A stretch of 64,000 bases of DNA from Dichetophora obliterata (GCA_963920525.1 OY986436.1:79391630-79455629), one strand, 5' to 3'. Counted from the stretch's first letter, positions 46,175 through 58,617 are shown. Notes: generated by a model from the sequence alone, not told the origin. A program made the numbers and translations.

Positions 46175-46880
46175 TTATCGGAAGGCTCTTCAGTTGCTGT
46201 AGTCGAGCCAAACGTGTAGTTGCGCGAAATTGCGAAACTAATTTTCGTGCCTGCAAATACATAATTTATAAATAATTTATTATTAAAATAAATTCTTAAA
46301 AGCATACTTATTCGTGATTTAAAAATAAAATTAAATCTTATTTTTTTTACCAACGTACTAGTACTTGCGTGACAGTATGATCTCCTAAAAGCTTCAATAT
46401 ACTGCATTATATTGTCTACATTTTTCAAGTTTATTGAAAATTTACATAAATGCAATATTAAAAATCCAGATAAGAAAATACGCTGTTCAAAATTTTGACT
46501 TACTCTATGTCAAAATTTTTTCACAACCGCTGAATCGTAGCTTGATTTTTGTGTAGTCGCGCATAATTGCGAAACATGTTGCCGTGCCTGGAAAAACATA
46601 GTTTATAAATATTATATTATTTGAATAAATACTTAAAATCACATGAATTCATGATTTAAAAAAAAATAGAACTAAATAATAATTTTTTTTTTTACAAACA
46701 TAATAAAGCGGTCTGGTATGAAATGCTAAAAGCTTCAAAATGATGCAAAGCATTGAACTTTCTACATTTTTAAAGTTTATTTACAAGTTAAATACAATAA
46801 TAAAGGTAAGAAAATACGCCAGGTAAGAAAAAACGCTGCTAAAAATTTTGACTTACTCTATATCAAAATTGTTATAATTT
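46175..46880. repeat. About 345-bp tandem duplication beside the P-element relic
   Basis: Copy 1 (about 46195-46525) and copy 2 (about 46550-46880) share gaaattgcgaaac/cataattgcgaaac, cgtgcctg, the spacing to a T-tract, aaaagcttcaa, ctacatttttaagttta-like and aaaattttgacttactctat. The copies are clearly diverged, so the duplication is old. Confidence 0.65.
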
Positions 46881-46921
46881 TTTCTATATTTATTTTTTAT
46901 AAATTGCTTTATTTTTTGTTC

Positions 46922-47997
46922 TCAATTGAGATCGCGCAGTCTAAAATTGATGCGACATTTAAAAAAAAATTTGCAGCATTTTCCGGCAGTGCGACATTTT
47001 GTACAGCTCTTTAGATCACCTAAATGTTGAGCTGAGGAAATTTCGTCGCCATTGTATATAAGAAATATGTTTTCCAACTTTTTCAGTTCGCCAACAACTT
47101 CTGCCTTGGACTTGCACATACCATCTTGTGACACCTGATCTACAAACGTGTAAGATGTAGAAGGCCCAACATCTTCGAATTCATGTCTTAGAGTGAGCTT
47201 TCAGATTATGTATTCGGATATAAACTCAAGAGCATCTTCATGAGTTTCCGAAATGTCATGCTCAATAACGGGCTCTACAAAATCATCATCTAAGAACTTT
47301 CGGAACAAAGCTTGCGATATTGTCGCTTCTTCTTCGATGTTATTGAACTGAAGTGATGTTGCTGAAGACAAATTAAGCCATGGGGTATCGTCTACCTCCA
47401 CATTTAATTCAGTCTTCAGAATTTCAGTGTTTCTTGCTAATATTTTTACAGTCTGTATTTGAATTGCATTGGACTTGGGTGATCATGAAGGCCTCCTTTG
47501 CTTCTTATATTCCCAAAAAAGTTTTCCAAAACATCTTTATTAAGACGGTATGAAATAATATAATCGAAGCTGCATTCAGCTTTGCGGTAATCATATAAAG
47601 CGGCAAAGGACTTTTTTGATACGATAATGCCTTTTTGGAAAGGAGCTAACGATGTCTTGTTAGTTATAATTTTTTGTGACATTACATGCGTCATATTACT
47701 TAATATTGCATTTTGACTGAAAAGAGCAAGGCCAAATGGTTTCTTTGTGTCAATATGGTTTGAAGTTGATAGCTTAGAAATGAAAACATCGAACCAGTCA
47801 TTGACGAGTTGGATGAATCCGCGCACTCATAGGGATTGTACATTGCATGTCCAATCAAATAACACCGCCTTATTGCACTTTCTCTAGTGTTTGACAGAAG
47901 TTGCGCCGCAAGCTTGACTTTGTGTCTGCCAGCATTGTTGACAAATAGGTGCTCATCGGTCAATTTGAATGCGATGAACACATCTGATGACTAAAGA
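46922..47997 (-). pseudogene. P-element-type (THAP) transposase, C-terminal fragment
   Basis: Read from 47997 down: AFKLTDEHLFVNNAGRHKVK, AAQLLSNTRESAIRRCYLIG, then after a frame break VNDWFDVFISKLSTSNHI, QKGIIVSKKSFAALYDY, YRLNKDVLENFFGNIRSKGG and LHDHPSPMQFKYRL. NQDVLENFF and RGGLxDHPSP-type blocks are diagnostic of the C-terminal half of P transposases and THAP9. The fragment continues with an acidic stretch, a stop near 47205 and a Cys-rich tail (CTKCRTAGKCCKF). The N-terminal THAP domain and the catalytic core start are missing. It is a relic. Confidence 0.88.
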
Positions 47998-48000
47998 CCT

Positions 48001-48365
48001 AGTTATAATAGACGTAAAGTAACGTAATGTTGTCAACTGTCATCCTGACGGGACGTAATGCAGAAAAACGTTAGAGCAATTATAATAGGCGGCTATGAAT
48101 GTCAAATCGTTATTAAAAATATTGTTTTTTAATTTTTGGTGAAAATAAATGTGGTGTCCACAAATTTTTAAAATATTTACTTTTTTATTTTGTATACTTT
48201 ACATTTAGTTCTGTTTATTATTTATAATCATAAAAATGTCACAGATAAAAATTTGTATTAAAAAAAAAAAAATTAGATATAAATAAAAATATAAAAAAAA
48301 CTGTGAAGAACTAAAATGTATGTTATTATAAAGTAAATATATAAAAGATGTATTGAACAAGTACC
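48001..48365. other. No gene recognised; junction of P relic and gypsy relic
   Basis: Short ttataata and acgtaa repeats occur near 48005-48110. No LTR, primer-binding site or TIR could be identified here, although the 5' LTR of the following retrotransposon would be expected upstream. Confidence 0.35.
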
Positions 48366-48371
48366 AATGCA

Positions 48372-48958
48372 TTAAAAACGCATTTTGTGAAAGCTTTTCT
48401 CTTAGCGAAGAGAAACGATTGGAATAACTTTTTTCCAACACTCAATTGGATGACCGTAAACCCTCTGTATTTTTCAGAAATGAAGTCCCTGGCCGGTTCT
48501 GAATCAATCGTTGGTCGCGAACTACTTTATAAATTGTGGCAACGCAAATTACCACAACAACTACAAATTCATTTAACGTCGTGTAGTGATGAAATTGTCG
48601 ATGAAAGAATAAACTTGGCAGACAAAATTTATTAAATCACCAATAAATTTCAAAATTCCACTTCAGTTTCGAGCATCAATCAAAATTCTATGGAAAAATG
48701 TATGCAGAACTTAGTCCAAATTCCTACAACCCTTTATCAAAATTTAAATCAAATTACACTGGACATAGCAGAACTTAAAAAAAGATCAAGATCCCACGAC
48801 CGGAACAATTCAAAATTTAGAAGCAACTCCAGACGACAATATTCAAATTCATGTAATAATTTATGTTGGTACCATAGAAAATTTAATAAAATTACAATAA
48901 AATGTATAAAAAAAAACCATGCGCTTTTGTTAATAAAAATGAAAACAACTACACATTG
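48372..48958 (+). pseudogene. gag remnant of the gypsy relic
   Basis: Two overlapping-frame pieces: the first contains SEMKSLAGSESIVGRELLYK and WQRKLPQQLQIHL (a capsid-like helical region), the second KKRSRSHDRNNSKFRSNSRR (basic linker) and CWYHRKF (a degraded zinc-knuckle-like region). A frame break and a stop (about 48635) separate them. The role in intact elements is to form the particle and bind RNA. Confidence 0.8.
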
Positions 48959-48989
48959 AACTAAAATTTAAACTAAAAAATTCCATTAT

Positions 48990-49737
48990 GACGGTGGCAG
49001 ATAATGGAACTCAAATAAAACCAGCATGCCACCTTTTTGTTTTAGATAAATGCAATAATTTAAATTTTTTAATTAATACTGGTACAGCAGTTTTAGTTGT
49101 ATGATCTTCAAAGTTGAAATCAATTAAAAGACATTCTAACATCAATTTAGTAGTTGCTAATGGCTCATCAATAGAAACTTTCGGTTTAAAAATTTTTAAA
49201 ATGAAGTTAGGTTTTCGTCGTGATTTCGAATTTCCATTTTTATTAGCTAATATTTCAACTCCTATTATTAGAGCAAATTTTTTAGGAAAATTTGGAATCA
49301 TAGTCGGTATCAAAAGTAAGCAAATAATTAATTTAACTATTTAACCAAAAGTAAATGGAACTTCTGGCTTTTGCGATGTTTATTCTCTCAAATTACCTCT
49401 CCATGAAAACATATTTTCCTGCCATCCACCAAACCAGTGAAGCACAGTACGGTTCATTTTCATTTACAAAACCACGTCGCTTAGATCCAATCAAAATGAA
49501 AATAGCTAAAACGGAATTTGAATACCTTGTAAAAGTCGGAATTTGCAGACCTTCTAATTCTCCTATTGCATCTGCCCTTCATTTAGTCCCTAAAATTATT
49601 GGCGACCATGTGGAGATTATAGAATGCTCAATTGTATTACCGTACTCGATCGTTACCCTCTTCCTCACATACATAATCTAAGCATCGAACTAAAAAACAA
49701 AACCATATCTTCGAAAATGAATCTTGTTTGTGCGTAC
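48990..49737 (+). pseudogene. Protease and N-terminal reverse transcriptase remnant
   Basis: A protease-like segment (FLINTGTAV, with Asn where the family has the catalytic Asp of D[ST]G) is followed by a stop. Then comes the start of the reverse transcriptase: RRLDPIKMKIAKTEFEYL, GICRPSNSPIASALHLVPK and, after a frameshift, DRYPLPHIHNL. The coding sequence is cut at 49738 by the hAT insertion. Confidence 0.85.
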
Positions 49738-51368
49738 CAGAGAACAGCTTGAGTGCATTCAAATGGCGTTTCGATTGTCTCGTCAATAAACGAGCACCGA
49801 ATGTGCTTCCTGCATTTAAATTAATGCGCAAATGCATGTACCAATCGCTGTTGATACGAATGCCTAGAGTGTGAGCGCTAGCGATTACGAACGTCTGAGA
49901 CACAAGAATGGCAAACAAGGCAAGACATGAGGAACAATCGCCAAAAGCACGGAAAATCCATGCTTTTATGCTCATTCGCACAAAGGAAAAATATTAGTTG
50001 CAGTGTTGCATTTTTTTATTCTGCGAATGTTGTTACCAGACACAAAAAATTGCAATATTATAAAATAAGATTTTAAATAGAGTTTTTATCGCACAAGTTG
50101 ACGAAAAAAAAGTCAACAATCAACTTCTATGCTAATTTGACTGCGAGGTGGATAGCAGGAATTGAATTCAATTAATGCGAAAATTACTTATATTAATATA
50201 GCCAATGGTATAAAAAATTTCTTTGAAGCCATAACCTTTGATTGGAATGAGATATTGGGGTAATTTTTTCATGTAAATTATTTTTGAGACATTAAATATA
50301 AAAACAACATTTTGGTATAAATAAATTTCGCCCAAAAAAAGTCATAGGGCAAAAAAAAACCTTTTTGTTTTGATGACAATTTTTTGCAAAAGAATGCTAT
50401 GTCATATAAAAGGTAGTCAGGAATTTTATATAATAGTATAGATGATTTCCAAAATATTTTGGCTGTAGAGATAACCATCCGTGAGCTGGAATGCTTTGAA
50501 ATCACCTCTAAAATCAAGTTTTTTGTAAAAATATTGGCTGGTATGGTAGTTTAAAAAATATAAACGGTCAGATATAATAGTTATGAAAAAGTTTTTCTAA
50601 TCAGCATTAACAAATGTTAAATTTTTGCATTCGGATTAATAAAAATGCTGTTTTTCGTGCATTTATTAATTATTTTATTACTTATTAATTATTTTTAATT
50701 GCATACAAAAAACATAGTTATTTCAAATTCTATTCTCACTTTCTGCAATTGATTGATTGATTCCTGGTCAGAATTCCGTATATTGATATATATTAAAACC
50801 AAAATATAAATTATAAAATAAGCACATACTAAAAAAATGCAAGAAATTAAAAAATCACATGAATTAAATTGCGAGCTTTAGATCAAGTAAGTTTTGCATT
50901 AATATTTTGAAATAAAATATATCAAAAATATGTATGAAAAAAAGCATTATCTTTTATGCGATTGCATACATTTCAATTTTTGATGCAGATAGGAAGAGTT
51001 TTTTCCGCCATATAATTTCTGGCAGTTTATTTCTTAAAACTATTACACCAACCAATATTTTGACAAAAAATTTTATTTTTAGAGGCTATTTCAAACCATT
51101 CCATTACACAAATGGCTATCGCTAGAATCGAAATATTTTAGGAATCTTCATAAATGCTATTGCAACCAAGGATTATTTTGAGGAACTGACACAAGCAACT
51201 TAACCTTCAGCCTTTAATATTCATAGCACAAAGATAAAATATATAATAAAATATAATGAGTTATGTGGCGAATGAAACGAATATTTTATTAAATATTCTT
51301 ATAAAATAACATATCATTTTTTTTACAAGATATTTATATTGTATCGAAAATGTTATTTTATTATTTCT

Positions 51369-51733
51369 TCTATATATATAAAATAGGATGTGTGTATGTA
51401 TGTAACGTATGGACTCCAAAACGGCTGGGCCGATTTTGATGAAGTTTTCAGGTAATGTTCATCTTGGTACGGTGGGTAACATAGGCTATATTTGGACCCG
51501 ATAGGTGGCGCTGGGGTGGACTTATATCGGAACTTTGAATTTATGGACCAATTTAACTGAAATTCAGAATGTATGTTTGTTTGATCATAAGAAAATAATT
51601 TGTGTATAAATGGACACGGTAGGTGGCGCTGGGGTGGACTTATTTCGAAAATTCGATGGCGTGAAAAATATATAAATACTTTTAATTTTATTTTATAACG
51701 AGGGGAGTAGCGAAGCACACCGGGTTCAGCTAG
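51369..51733 (+). mobile_element. Short Helitron-type element, 365 bp
   Basis: Starts TCTATATATATAAAATAGG and ends CGAAGCACACCGGGTTCAGC followed by TAG and a host T, close to the 3' end of the Helitron at 41762-43494. It contains actccaaaacggctgggccg and two direct copies of taggtggcgctggggtggac (51502 and 51620). The base before the 5' TC is T and not A, so the exact start is uncertain. Confidence 0.75.
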
Positions 51734-52433
51734 TTATATATAAAAAAATATTTTTATTATAGAAACAATAAAACAGTTGCATATCATAGAAAAATATAAT
51801 AAATACATTAATAACCAGGGCTCGTACTTTGATGACCTAAAAACTGGCATAAGTGACATAAAAAAACTCAAACTATTACATAAAAAATAAAGAAAAAAGC
51901 CTTAAAAATAAAATATTACTAAACTTAAAATTTATTTTATAGAATATTTTGTATACACAGCGTTACAGTATATTACAATGTATATTTTAAGTTATTAAAA
52001 TTATTAAAATTGAAAGAACGTTGATTGTCTGACAGAAAAAATTCTTTCTACTTCTACTTCCTCCTCTTATTTCATAGTATTAACATTTTCCCCTCTAATT
52101 TTTCATCAGTAGATCATAAAAATAGATTTAATACAAACTACCATATCCTTAGTTTTTATATAACATTTTTTTCGATATTTTTGATTGAAGGGACTCTATT
52201 GCTAAAAGAATATGTGAAAAAATTTTAATTTTTACTTTTTTTAGTACGAAAAAAATCGAAAAAACTTTTAAAATTACACAAAAATTACCTAAAAACCCGA
52301 AAAATGTTCTTAAAGTTAAAAATGTCCAAAAATGACAATAAAATAACTTAAATTTAGCAAAATAAAATTTTAAATAGCATTTTGTAAGAGCTGTCAACTT
52401 CATTTTGACAATCTTGGTCTTTGGCGATCAGCT

Positions 52434-53232
52434 TCAACCCTACCTTGCCTAATTTTACAATGCTACCCCATGAAACAAAGATATATACAGATAGCGCATT
52501 GCGCATGTCCGCCTCTTTGTTGTGACGTAGTTCGAGCTTGTCAAAGTGGTACAAATAAAGATAAAAACAAAGTCACAATATATTTAAAGGGGATAATTTA
52601 TTTATATTGATGAAAAAATATTGACATTTTCTTATTAACTTGGTTTACGGAAATAAAGTAAATAAGATTATAAATATATGTATTTATAAATAAATTTAAG
52701 CAAATATATTTATCAGTACTATTATTGAAAAGAAATATATATATATAAAAGGGGTGTCTTCTCGCATTTGTGCCCCCACAAAAAAATAGCTACGTTGCTT
52801 GATTTGTTTGACAGCACTTTGATTGCTTCTTTGTTTTCATTTTGTTATGTTCTGCTGCTTTGTTGTTTCGTTTGTTGAAAAAAGTTGTAAGTTAATTTTT
52901 TGGCCCAAATTTTAATCGTTGTTATTCTTATCAAAAGCATCTAAAACTTTAGTACTTATTTTAATTACATAAAATATAATTGAAAATTATAAATAACACG
53001 TACTATAAGTGCACAATATTAGAAATTAAACTAAATAAATGAAATGTTTCTTAAATGCTTGCAATTGTGCTGCTTGTGTTTACTTCTTGCTTTTTCACAT
53101 TTTATTTTGTATGTATTCACCACGTGTTATAACTAACAAGCCCGAGTGACGTAGTGCGCAGAAGATTTTATTTCTTGCGCACGGAATACGCTATCTGTAT
53201 AGCATTGTTTCGTGATGCTACCTTGTCTCTTC
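52434..53232. repeat. Inverted-repeat block inside the hAT-type element
   Basis: Left part (about 52460-52540) with caatgctaccccatgaaaca and atacagatagcgcattgc mirrors the right part (about 53155-53225) with inverse gtagcatcacgaaacaatgc and atacagatagcgtattcc. The ends could not be set and no TSD was found. Probably a foldback-type MITE. Confidence 0.55.
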
Positions 53233-53966
53233 TTTCAAATCAAATGGTCTCTGCTAACACTCATTCTCAAAGTAAAAAACGATAAAACAATAACAAAAAA
53301 AAAATGTTCGGCAAATTGTTTGGCTACCATAACCACGGCATAACGAGGATATATTCATAAAAAAAAACAAATTAATGTCAAGTTTGTGTTGGTTTTCATC
53401 AAACATTTTTTAATTGTGTTGGAGCTTTGGTTACTCTTGTCTTGAATGGATAAAGAATGTTCATTAAAAGCAAAACATTATTGTTATTTTACCGACAAAC
53501 TTTCAATAATAGTTTGTTTACTAATTTAAGTCGCTTTCAAGATGACTTTCATGCACTCTTGGTCCAAATTTAATCTCAGGTTACTTTAAGAATTTACTGT
53601 CATAAAACTTGCTACTGGCAATACTGATTGCTCCACAGTAGAGAAAAGAAAACAATAAACTAAAAGGAAACAAACAGCACAAAGAAGAACGCGCTGCTAG
53701 AGAAGCTCAGAGAAGTATGGAAACAACAAAAATTCATGCAGCAGCTGACACTCGAGCTTTAAGCGAAGCATCCGAATGATCTCGTGGTCTGGAGGCTGCC
53801 TTGCATCAATTCGCAATCGTGACAAAGTGTGCTTTGCAGCAATCGTTGTTTACGAACTCGAGCGGTATATATGCATTTTTTTCTTGTGTGCGATTACGGC
53901 TGACGACGATTGTTACTCGAGTGGCAAAAACTGACGAAAGGTCTCATGCAAATCTCTGGTGCGTAC

Positions 53967-54049
53967 CACCAGATTCCAATGGCCGAAGAAGATGTTTATA
54001 AAACGGCAACAACCACTCCATTCGGAGTGTTTGAATCTTTACGCATGCC
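53967..54049 (+). pseudogene. gypsy reverse transcriptase, middle fragment
   Basis: About 28 codons between two hAT insertions: HQIPMAEEDVYKTATTTPFG followed by VFESLRMP. It continues directly from the piece ending at 49737 once the hAT-type element is ignored. Flanked on the right by the CGCATGCC duplication of the next hAT copy. Confidence 0.88.
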
Positions 54050-54214
54050 CAGTGTTGCCATGAAACAAATTTTACAGCGTAACTTTTGTACTCTGCTCGT
54101 CGGATTTCTCGTCGGATTTGTGAAACTCTGAAAGCAAGAACTAAGAAATTTTCAGTCGCATTTTCCAAAAAAGAAGACAAATAAAATATTGCATTTTATT
54201 AGACGTATGACGTA

Positions 54215-55887
54215 CAGTATCGGACAAAACTAAAGCACGGACTTCTGCTTGTTCCCAAATTATACAATAAAGTTAAAATAAAAACACTTATTTAATTTGT
54301 ATTCTTTATTTTGTGTGGAAAACATACTAAATATACAAAAATTATAATTAAAATGCTTTTGTTGTTAATTTAACCATGTTTTTTTTACAAAGTTATGCCA
54401 AAAGCCAAGAAATGCCAGCGACAAAACTAAAGCACATAATCTTTGGTGCTTGCTGTTTTATTTGATTATTAGAAACTACCAACAACAAGTGCCGTTAAAT
54501 AAGAAAACCGTTATTTGGAGAACATCTTGTGAAGAACATTGAGTGTTTAGAAAAATTTGACACGTGGATATCAGTCATATTTGATCATTCAAAGTAGCCG
54601 TGCATCTTATTAAAATTTATCAAACAAAATGGCTCGCAATAAGTATTCAACTCAAATCAGAGAAAAAATAATTAGTGATTTTAATAATGGTGAATCAGTG
54701 ATATGCATTTCTAAGAAATTTGGCATTCACCATAGCGTAATTTCCCTGATTATAAGCCGATTCAGCTCTTCGGGTTCGTTGACTACCATACATGGAGGTA
54801 GTCGACCGCGAAAAATCACCAAACGCGAAGACCAGGCAATTATTCGGATTATTAAAAAGAATCCTTTTGTATCAGCAAGGTCTATTGCAAATCAATTGGA
54901 ATTAAACATAACGCCCAGATCCATCCAAAGACGAGCTGTGGATGGTGGCTTCGCAACATACAGAAGCGCAAAAAAACCGTTTATTTCCCATAAAAATGTA
55001 AAGGCCAGGCTTGAGTTTGCAAAGGAAAATCTGGACTACTTCTCGATGGAAAACTGTTCTTTTCTCTGACGAATCGAAATTCAATTTAAAGGATTCTGAC
55101 GGATTCAAGCTAGTGCGTAGACAAAGAGGAAAATGCCTTGACCCACGCTATACTAAAGGCACAGTAAAGCACGGGGGAGGGAATGTAATGGTCTGGGGAT
55201 GTTTTTCGGGTCATGGAATCGGACCAATCCATAAGATAAACGGTATAATGGATCGTTTTATGTATAAAGATATTTTGCAAGAAATGCTACCACATGCAGA
55301 GGAGAAAATGCCACTAAAGTGGATATTTCAGCAGGATAACGACCCCAAACACACTGCAAAATGTGTGAAAGAGTGGTTTGTTAATAATAAGATCGATGTT
55401 TTAAAGTGGCCAGCCCAATCGCCAGATCTCAATTCCATAGAAAATCTATGGGAAATTGTAGATCGTAAAATATTACGCGAAACTTGCAAAAATAAGGACG
55501 AGCTTTTCCGTCAAGCAGAAATCGCATGAAAAGGCATTTCTGGGAATGTCTTGTCCAATCTTATTGAGTCCATGCCACGCAGATGTGCAGCAGTTATGAA
55601 AAATAAGGGTTACGCAACCAAGTATTAGATAAATAAAAATTTTTTTTTAATATATTGAACATGTGCTTTGGTTTTGTCGCGTAAGGATAACGAATATTTT
55701 CAATTAAATATGATTATTTTTGTTTAAAATAAAGAATATTATTATGTTTTGTTTTTTTTTAGTAAACTTAGTGTATAATCATTATAAAATAATAAAAAAA
55801 AATTAAATCCAACCAAGTTTTCCAATTTTTTTTAACTACATAGTAGTAAGCAATATTTAGACAAAGCTTTAGTTTTGCCCGATACTG
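54215..55887 (+). mobile_element. Tc1-like element with IR/DR ends, 1.67 kb
   Basis: Ends CAGTATCGGACAAAACTAAA and the inverse CAGTATCGGGCAAAACTAAA, with TA on both sides (54213-54214 and 55888-55889). A second copy of the motif (gcgacaaaactaaagcacat near 54419; inverse near 55660-55683) lies about 205-228 bp inside each end, giving an IR/DR arrangement. One transposase gene occupies the middle. Copy A of the host hAT element shows the empty site. Confidence 0.92.
54629..55628 (+). pseudogene. Tc1-like DD34E-type transposase, one frameshift and one stop
   Basis: Starts MARNKYSTQIREKIISDFNN. An N-terminal bipartite helix-turn-helix (ESVICISKKFGIHHSVISLI; SARSIANQLELNITPRSI) is separated by a GRPR-like GGSRPRKIT linker. 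Then come the catalytic Asp (VLFSDESKFN), the second Asp (FQQDNDPKHTA) and the Glu (SPDLNSIENLWE). About 333 codons, the normal Tc1 length. Two lesions only: a one-base frameshift at about 55035-55045, just before the first catalytic Asp, and a TGA at about 55527 (after QAEIA). The tail RRCAAVMKNKGYATKY is typical. Recently inactivated. Confidence 0.93.
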
Positions 55888-56257
55888 TATATTTAAAGCT
55901 TATTTATTTAAATAAATCACATTTTTTCAAAAGTCAATGCAATAATCATTATAAATATAGAAAATGTATTATAATAAATTACATTTTGAAAATATTTTTG
56001 AACACACAAACAAAGAGTAAAAATCAAATTAAAAATACATTTGCAACACAGTTTGGTTTAATGTAAATCTCTTAAATCGGTAGAAATTAAATGCTTAGAG
56101 CTATAATACATAATTTTTAAATATTTACTCTATAAATGTAAAGCTTTTCCTTCAAGTAAATTAACGAAAAAATGTTGTTGTTTTAAGCCAGCAAAAACTA
56201 CAAAAAAATTAGATTTTAGTTTAAAAAATATGTAAAAAAAATATAATTTTTTCGAAG

Positions 56258-56488
56258 TCATATAAACATTGCTTGATTAAATTTGTTTATCAATTCTTTA
56301 TCAATTTCAATACTAAAACAGTTTAAATATTTCATACGCAGATAATCTTTTTTATGCGGAGTTCCTTCCATTGTATCTAACTCTAATCTATTGTGAACTT
56401 TAGTTTTATTATTATTTATTTGACTAAAAGTTCGCTCGATGTTAGCTGAGGAATTCGGTAAGCTCAATTCAAAAATAAATTTTTCCAT
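56258..56488 (-). pseudogene. hAT C-terminal dimerisation segment, remnant
   Basis: Minus-strand frame: LSLPNSSANIERTFSQINNN and KTKVHNRLELDTMEG. The (S/N)ANIERTFS block, containing the third catalytic acid and followed by KTKxxNRL, is the signature of the hAT family C-terminus. Only this end of the transposase persists in the element, and the same piece is present in copy A. Not functional alone. Confidence 0.85.
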
Positions 56489-56733
56489 TATTGGAAATGC
56501 AAAAGCACAATCGCATCTTTTTATTTTATAGTTGCCATCAATTTTATTATACTATTTTTTTCTTTTCATATATATATGCATATAAAAATATATGCAAAAT
56601 CGGACGCCGGATCTCCTTTTTCTGAAATCGTAGCATTTTGAATAATTTTGGTCATGTATCGGAACGTCGGATTCAAGTATTAAAATCGTAACATATCCAA
56701 TATATCGGACCATATGGCAACGCTGCGCATGCC

Positions 56734-56959
56734 ATTTGGTTTTAATTTTTTTTTTTTGCTTAGATTTTGTGTTTACATACGTGGATGGCATTTTAATGGC
56801 AAGTGAAAATGAGAATCAACATTTAGAACATTTAATAATTATTTTTAATCAACTACAACAGTATGGACTTAACATCAAACCCTCAAAAAGCATTTTCGGT
56901 GTACCTTCACTAGATTTTCTTAGCTATGAAATTTCTTCTAAAGGAATAAAACCCTCTTA
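56734..56959 (+). pseudogene. gypsy reverse transcriptase, C-terminal palm fragment
   Basis: After a T-rich stretch that replaces the expected connecting residues, the frame gives TYVDGILMASENENQHLEHL and LQQYGLNIKPSKSIFGVPSL. The box read here as YVDG corresponds to the catalytic YxDD of the family, so the second Asp is changed. The frame stops at a TAA (about 56958). Confidence 0.88.
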
Positions 56960-57661
56960 AGATAGAGTTAATTTAATTAAAAATTTTGATAGACCAACTT
57001 CTATAAATAAACTTCAAAAATTTATTGGAATGGTTAATTATTACCATCGTTACATTCCGATGTTAGCTGCATAACTAAGTTCTCTGCACGAAGTGCTAAC
57101 ATCTGCATCCAAATATAAAACTAAACAATTAACTTGGACTGAAAAATCAATAATTGCACTTGGGAAAGTTCGATCCCTTTTCGCCAAAAATACTCTTCTC
57201 ACACATTTTAATAAATATGCAAAATTATCTCTAGCGGTGGATGCATCAAACGTCGCTATTGGAGCTGTTCTACAACAATCCATAGGAGAAAGTTGGCAGC
57301 CTCTAGCCTCTAGGAATTTACCGCGCTGTCAAACATTTTAGACATTTTTTAGAAAAAAGACAATTTATTATATGTACTGATCACAAACCATTGACAATTA
57401 TTATAAATTCAAAACTGACAGATCACCTCGACAAACACGACACTTAGAATAGCTCAATTTACAGATAATATAAAATACATTTCTGGAAAAGAAAACATAA
57501 TTGCAGATACACTTTCTCGCAATCCAGAAATTGACGCGATATCTTCACAAGATATAAATTTTGAAACACTACACAAAGAACACTACAAGCAGACGAGACT
57601 CTTCAACTTATAACTAAATCTTCAAATTCTAAATGCAATCTAAAAGAAGTTCCAATTCCTA
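56960..57661 (+). pseudogene. gypsy RNase H and connection remnant
   Basis: Frames give KFIGMVNYYHRYIP, then a stop, then TWTEKSIIALGKVRSLF, LSLAVDASNVAIGAVLQQ (the RNase H first catalytic region, VDAS) and WQPLASRNLP. Further decayed matches follow to about 57600. Several stops. The region ends at the TTTTATAT duplication of the P-like element. Confidence 0.8.
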
Positions 57662-58617
57662 TTTTATATCATGGTGTAAGAAATAGAGGTGTTAGTGAGT
57701 TTTTGACAACACCATGAATTTCATTGCTTCTGTCAAAAAATTGTGAGCGAAAGAGCGGAACTGTTGATAGTTGTCAAATTGTGTTATCTGTTTGATGCCT
57801 TGAACACATTGACGACGACAGCAACAGTGCGTCAAATGTCAAATTATTTTTACATGCTTTTCTTATGGAGGTGAAAGTGGTGAAAATGTTGCAACGACAA
57901 TGAGTGATTGCAACAAAGTCGCTGTCGTCGGTTTAGAATTTTTTCTAATTTGACGTGCGACAACAGAGCAAAATTAGTGTTTGTGTACACGTGAATGAAA
58001 CAATCTAATGATACTTCCAGATTGTTGTTTCTTTCTTCATGTTGTTTCGCACTGTTGCAGTCGTCGTCAATATGTTCAGTACATGAGTTGCTAGATGCTG
58101 TGCTATAGTTTTTATTGTGCGAATTATAGCCGATACACAATGACTGCAACAGTCGTCCACCGACAAAACGAAAACTTGCCGTCAGAGAGAAACGTCGCAG
58201 TATTCTCGACGACTTGATAATAATGAACGCAACAGTGACAATCTGTATTTCATACAAAACGTAAACAAACTCTGCTATGTTCACTCTTGTCGTCTTTCAA
58301 ATTAGAAATAGATTGAAGTCTGCGGCAGCAACAATTGTGGTCGTGTTCCCTCTTTGTCGTGCCGTCTTCAAAAAATACATCATCATAAGAAAACATGCGT
58401 TCTATTTGTTGACAATTGGCGTTCGTCGCTAGTCGCAGTCAATGTGTATCGGCTATTAACTGTAAATAAATATTTAATGCAATTAATTGTGCCGTGTTGT
58501 GTTGACAAAAAGTTGTTGCAGTTGTCTTCGCCGATTTGCCAAGTTTGTCATTGAATGTTTTGGCAAATTTATCAGAAACGTGCACTAGAAGGTGCCGCCG
58601 ACATGAAGCTTTGGCCA

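Larger units (their letters stand above)
49738..53958. mobile_element. hAT-type element, 4.2 kb, inserted in the gypsy reverse transcriptase
   Basis: Starts CAGAGAACAGCTTGAGTGC and ends with the inverse CAGAGATTTGCATGAGACC. A perfect 8-bp duplication GTGCGTAC flanks it (49730-49737 and 53959-53966), and removing it brings the two halves of the reverse transcriptase back together. Subterminal regions at both ends repeat caatcg/cgattg-type motifs. No transposase frame remains. A Helitron-type element (51369-51733) and an inverted-repeat block (52434-53232) lie inside. Confidence 0.88.
54050..56725. mobile_element. hAT-type non-autonomous element, copy B, split by a Tc1 element
   Basis: TIRs CAGTGTTGCCAT and the inverse CAGCGTTGCCAT, with a perfect 8-bp duplication CGCATGCC (54042-54049 and 56726-56733). 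It matches copy A (12162-13074) along its length apart from the Tc1 insertion at 54215-55887 and small indels. It sits in the gypsy reverse transcriptase sequence. Confidence 0.92.

Noticed and set aside
57850..58284. 144-codon minus-strand frame in the P-like element
   Set aside because: No recognisable motif, low-complexity His/Ser/Asn composition, and it overlaps internal inverted repeats. Left as non-coding.
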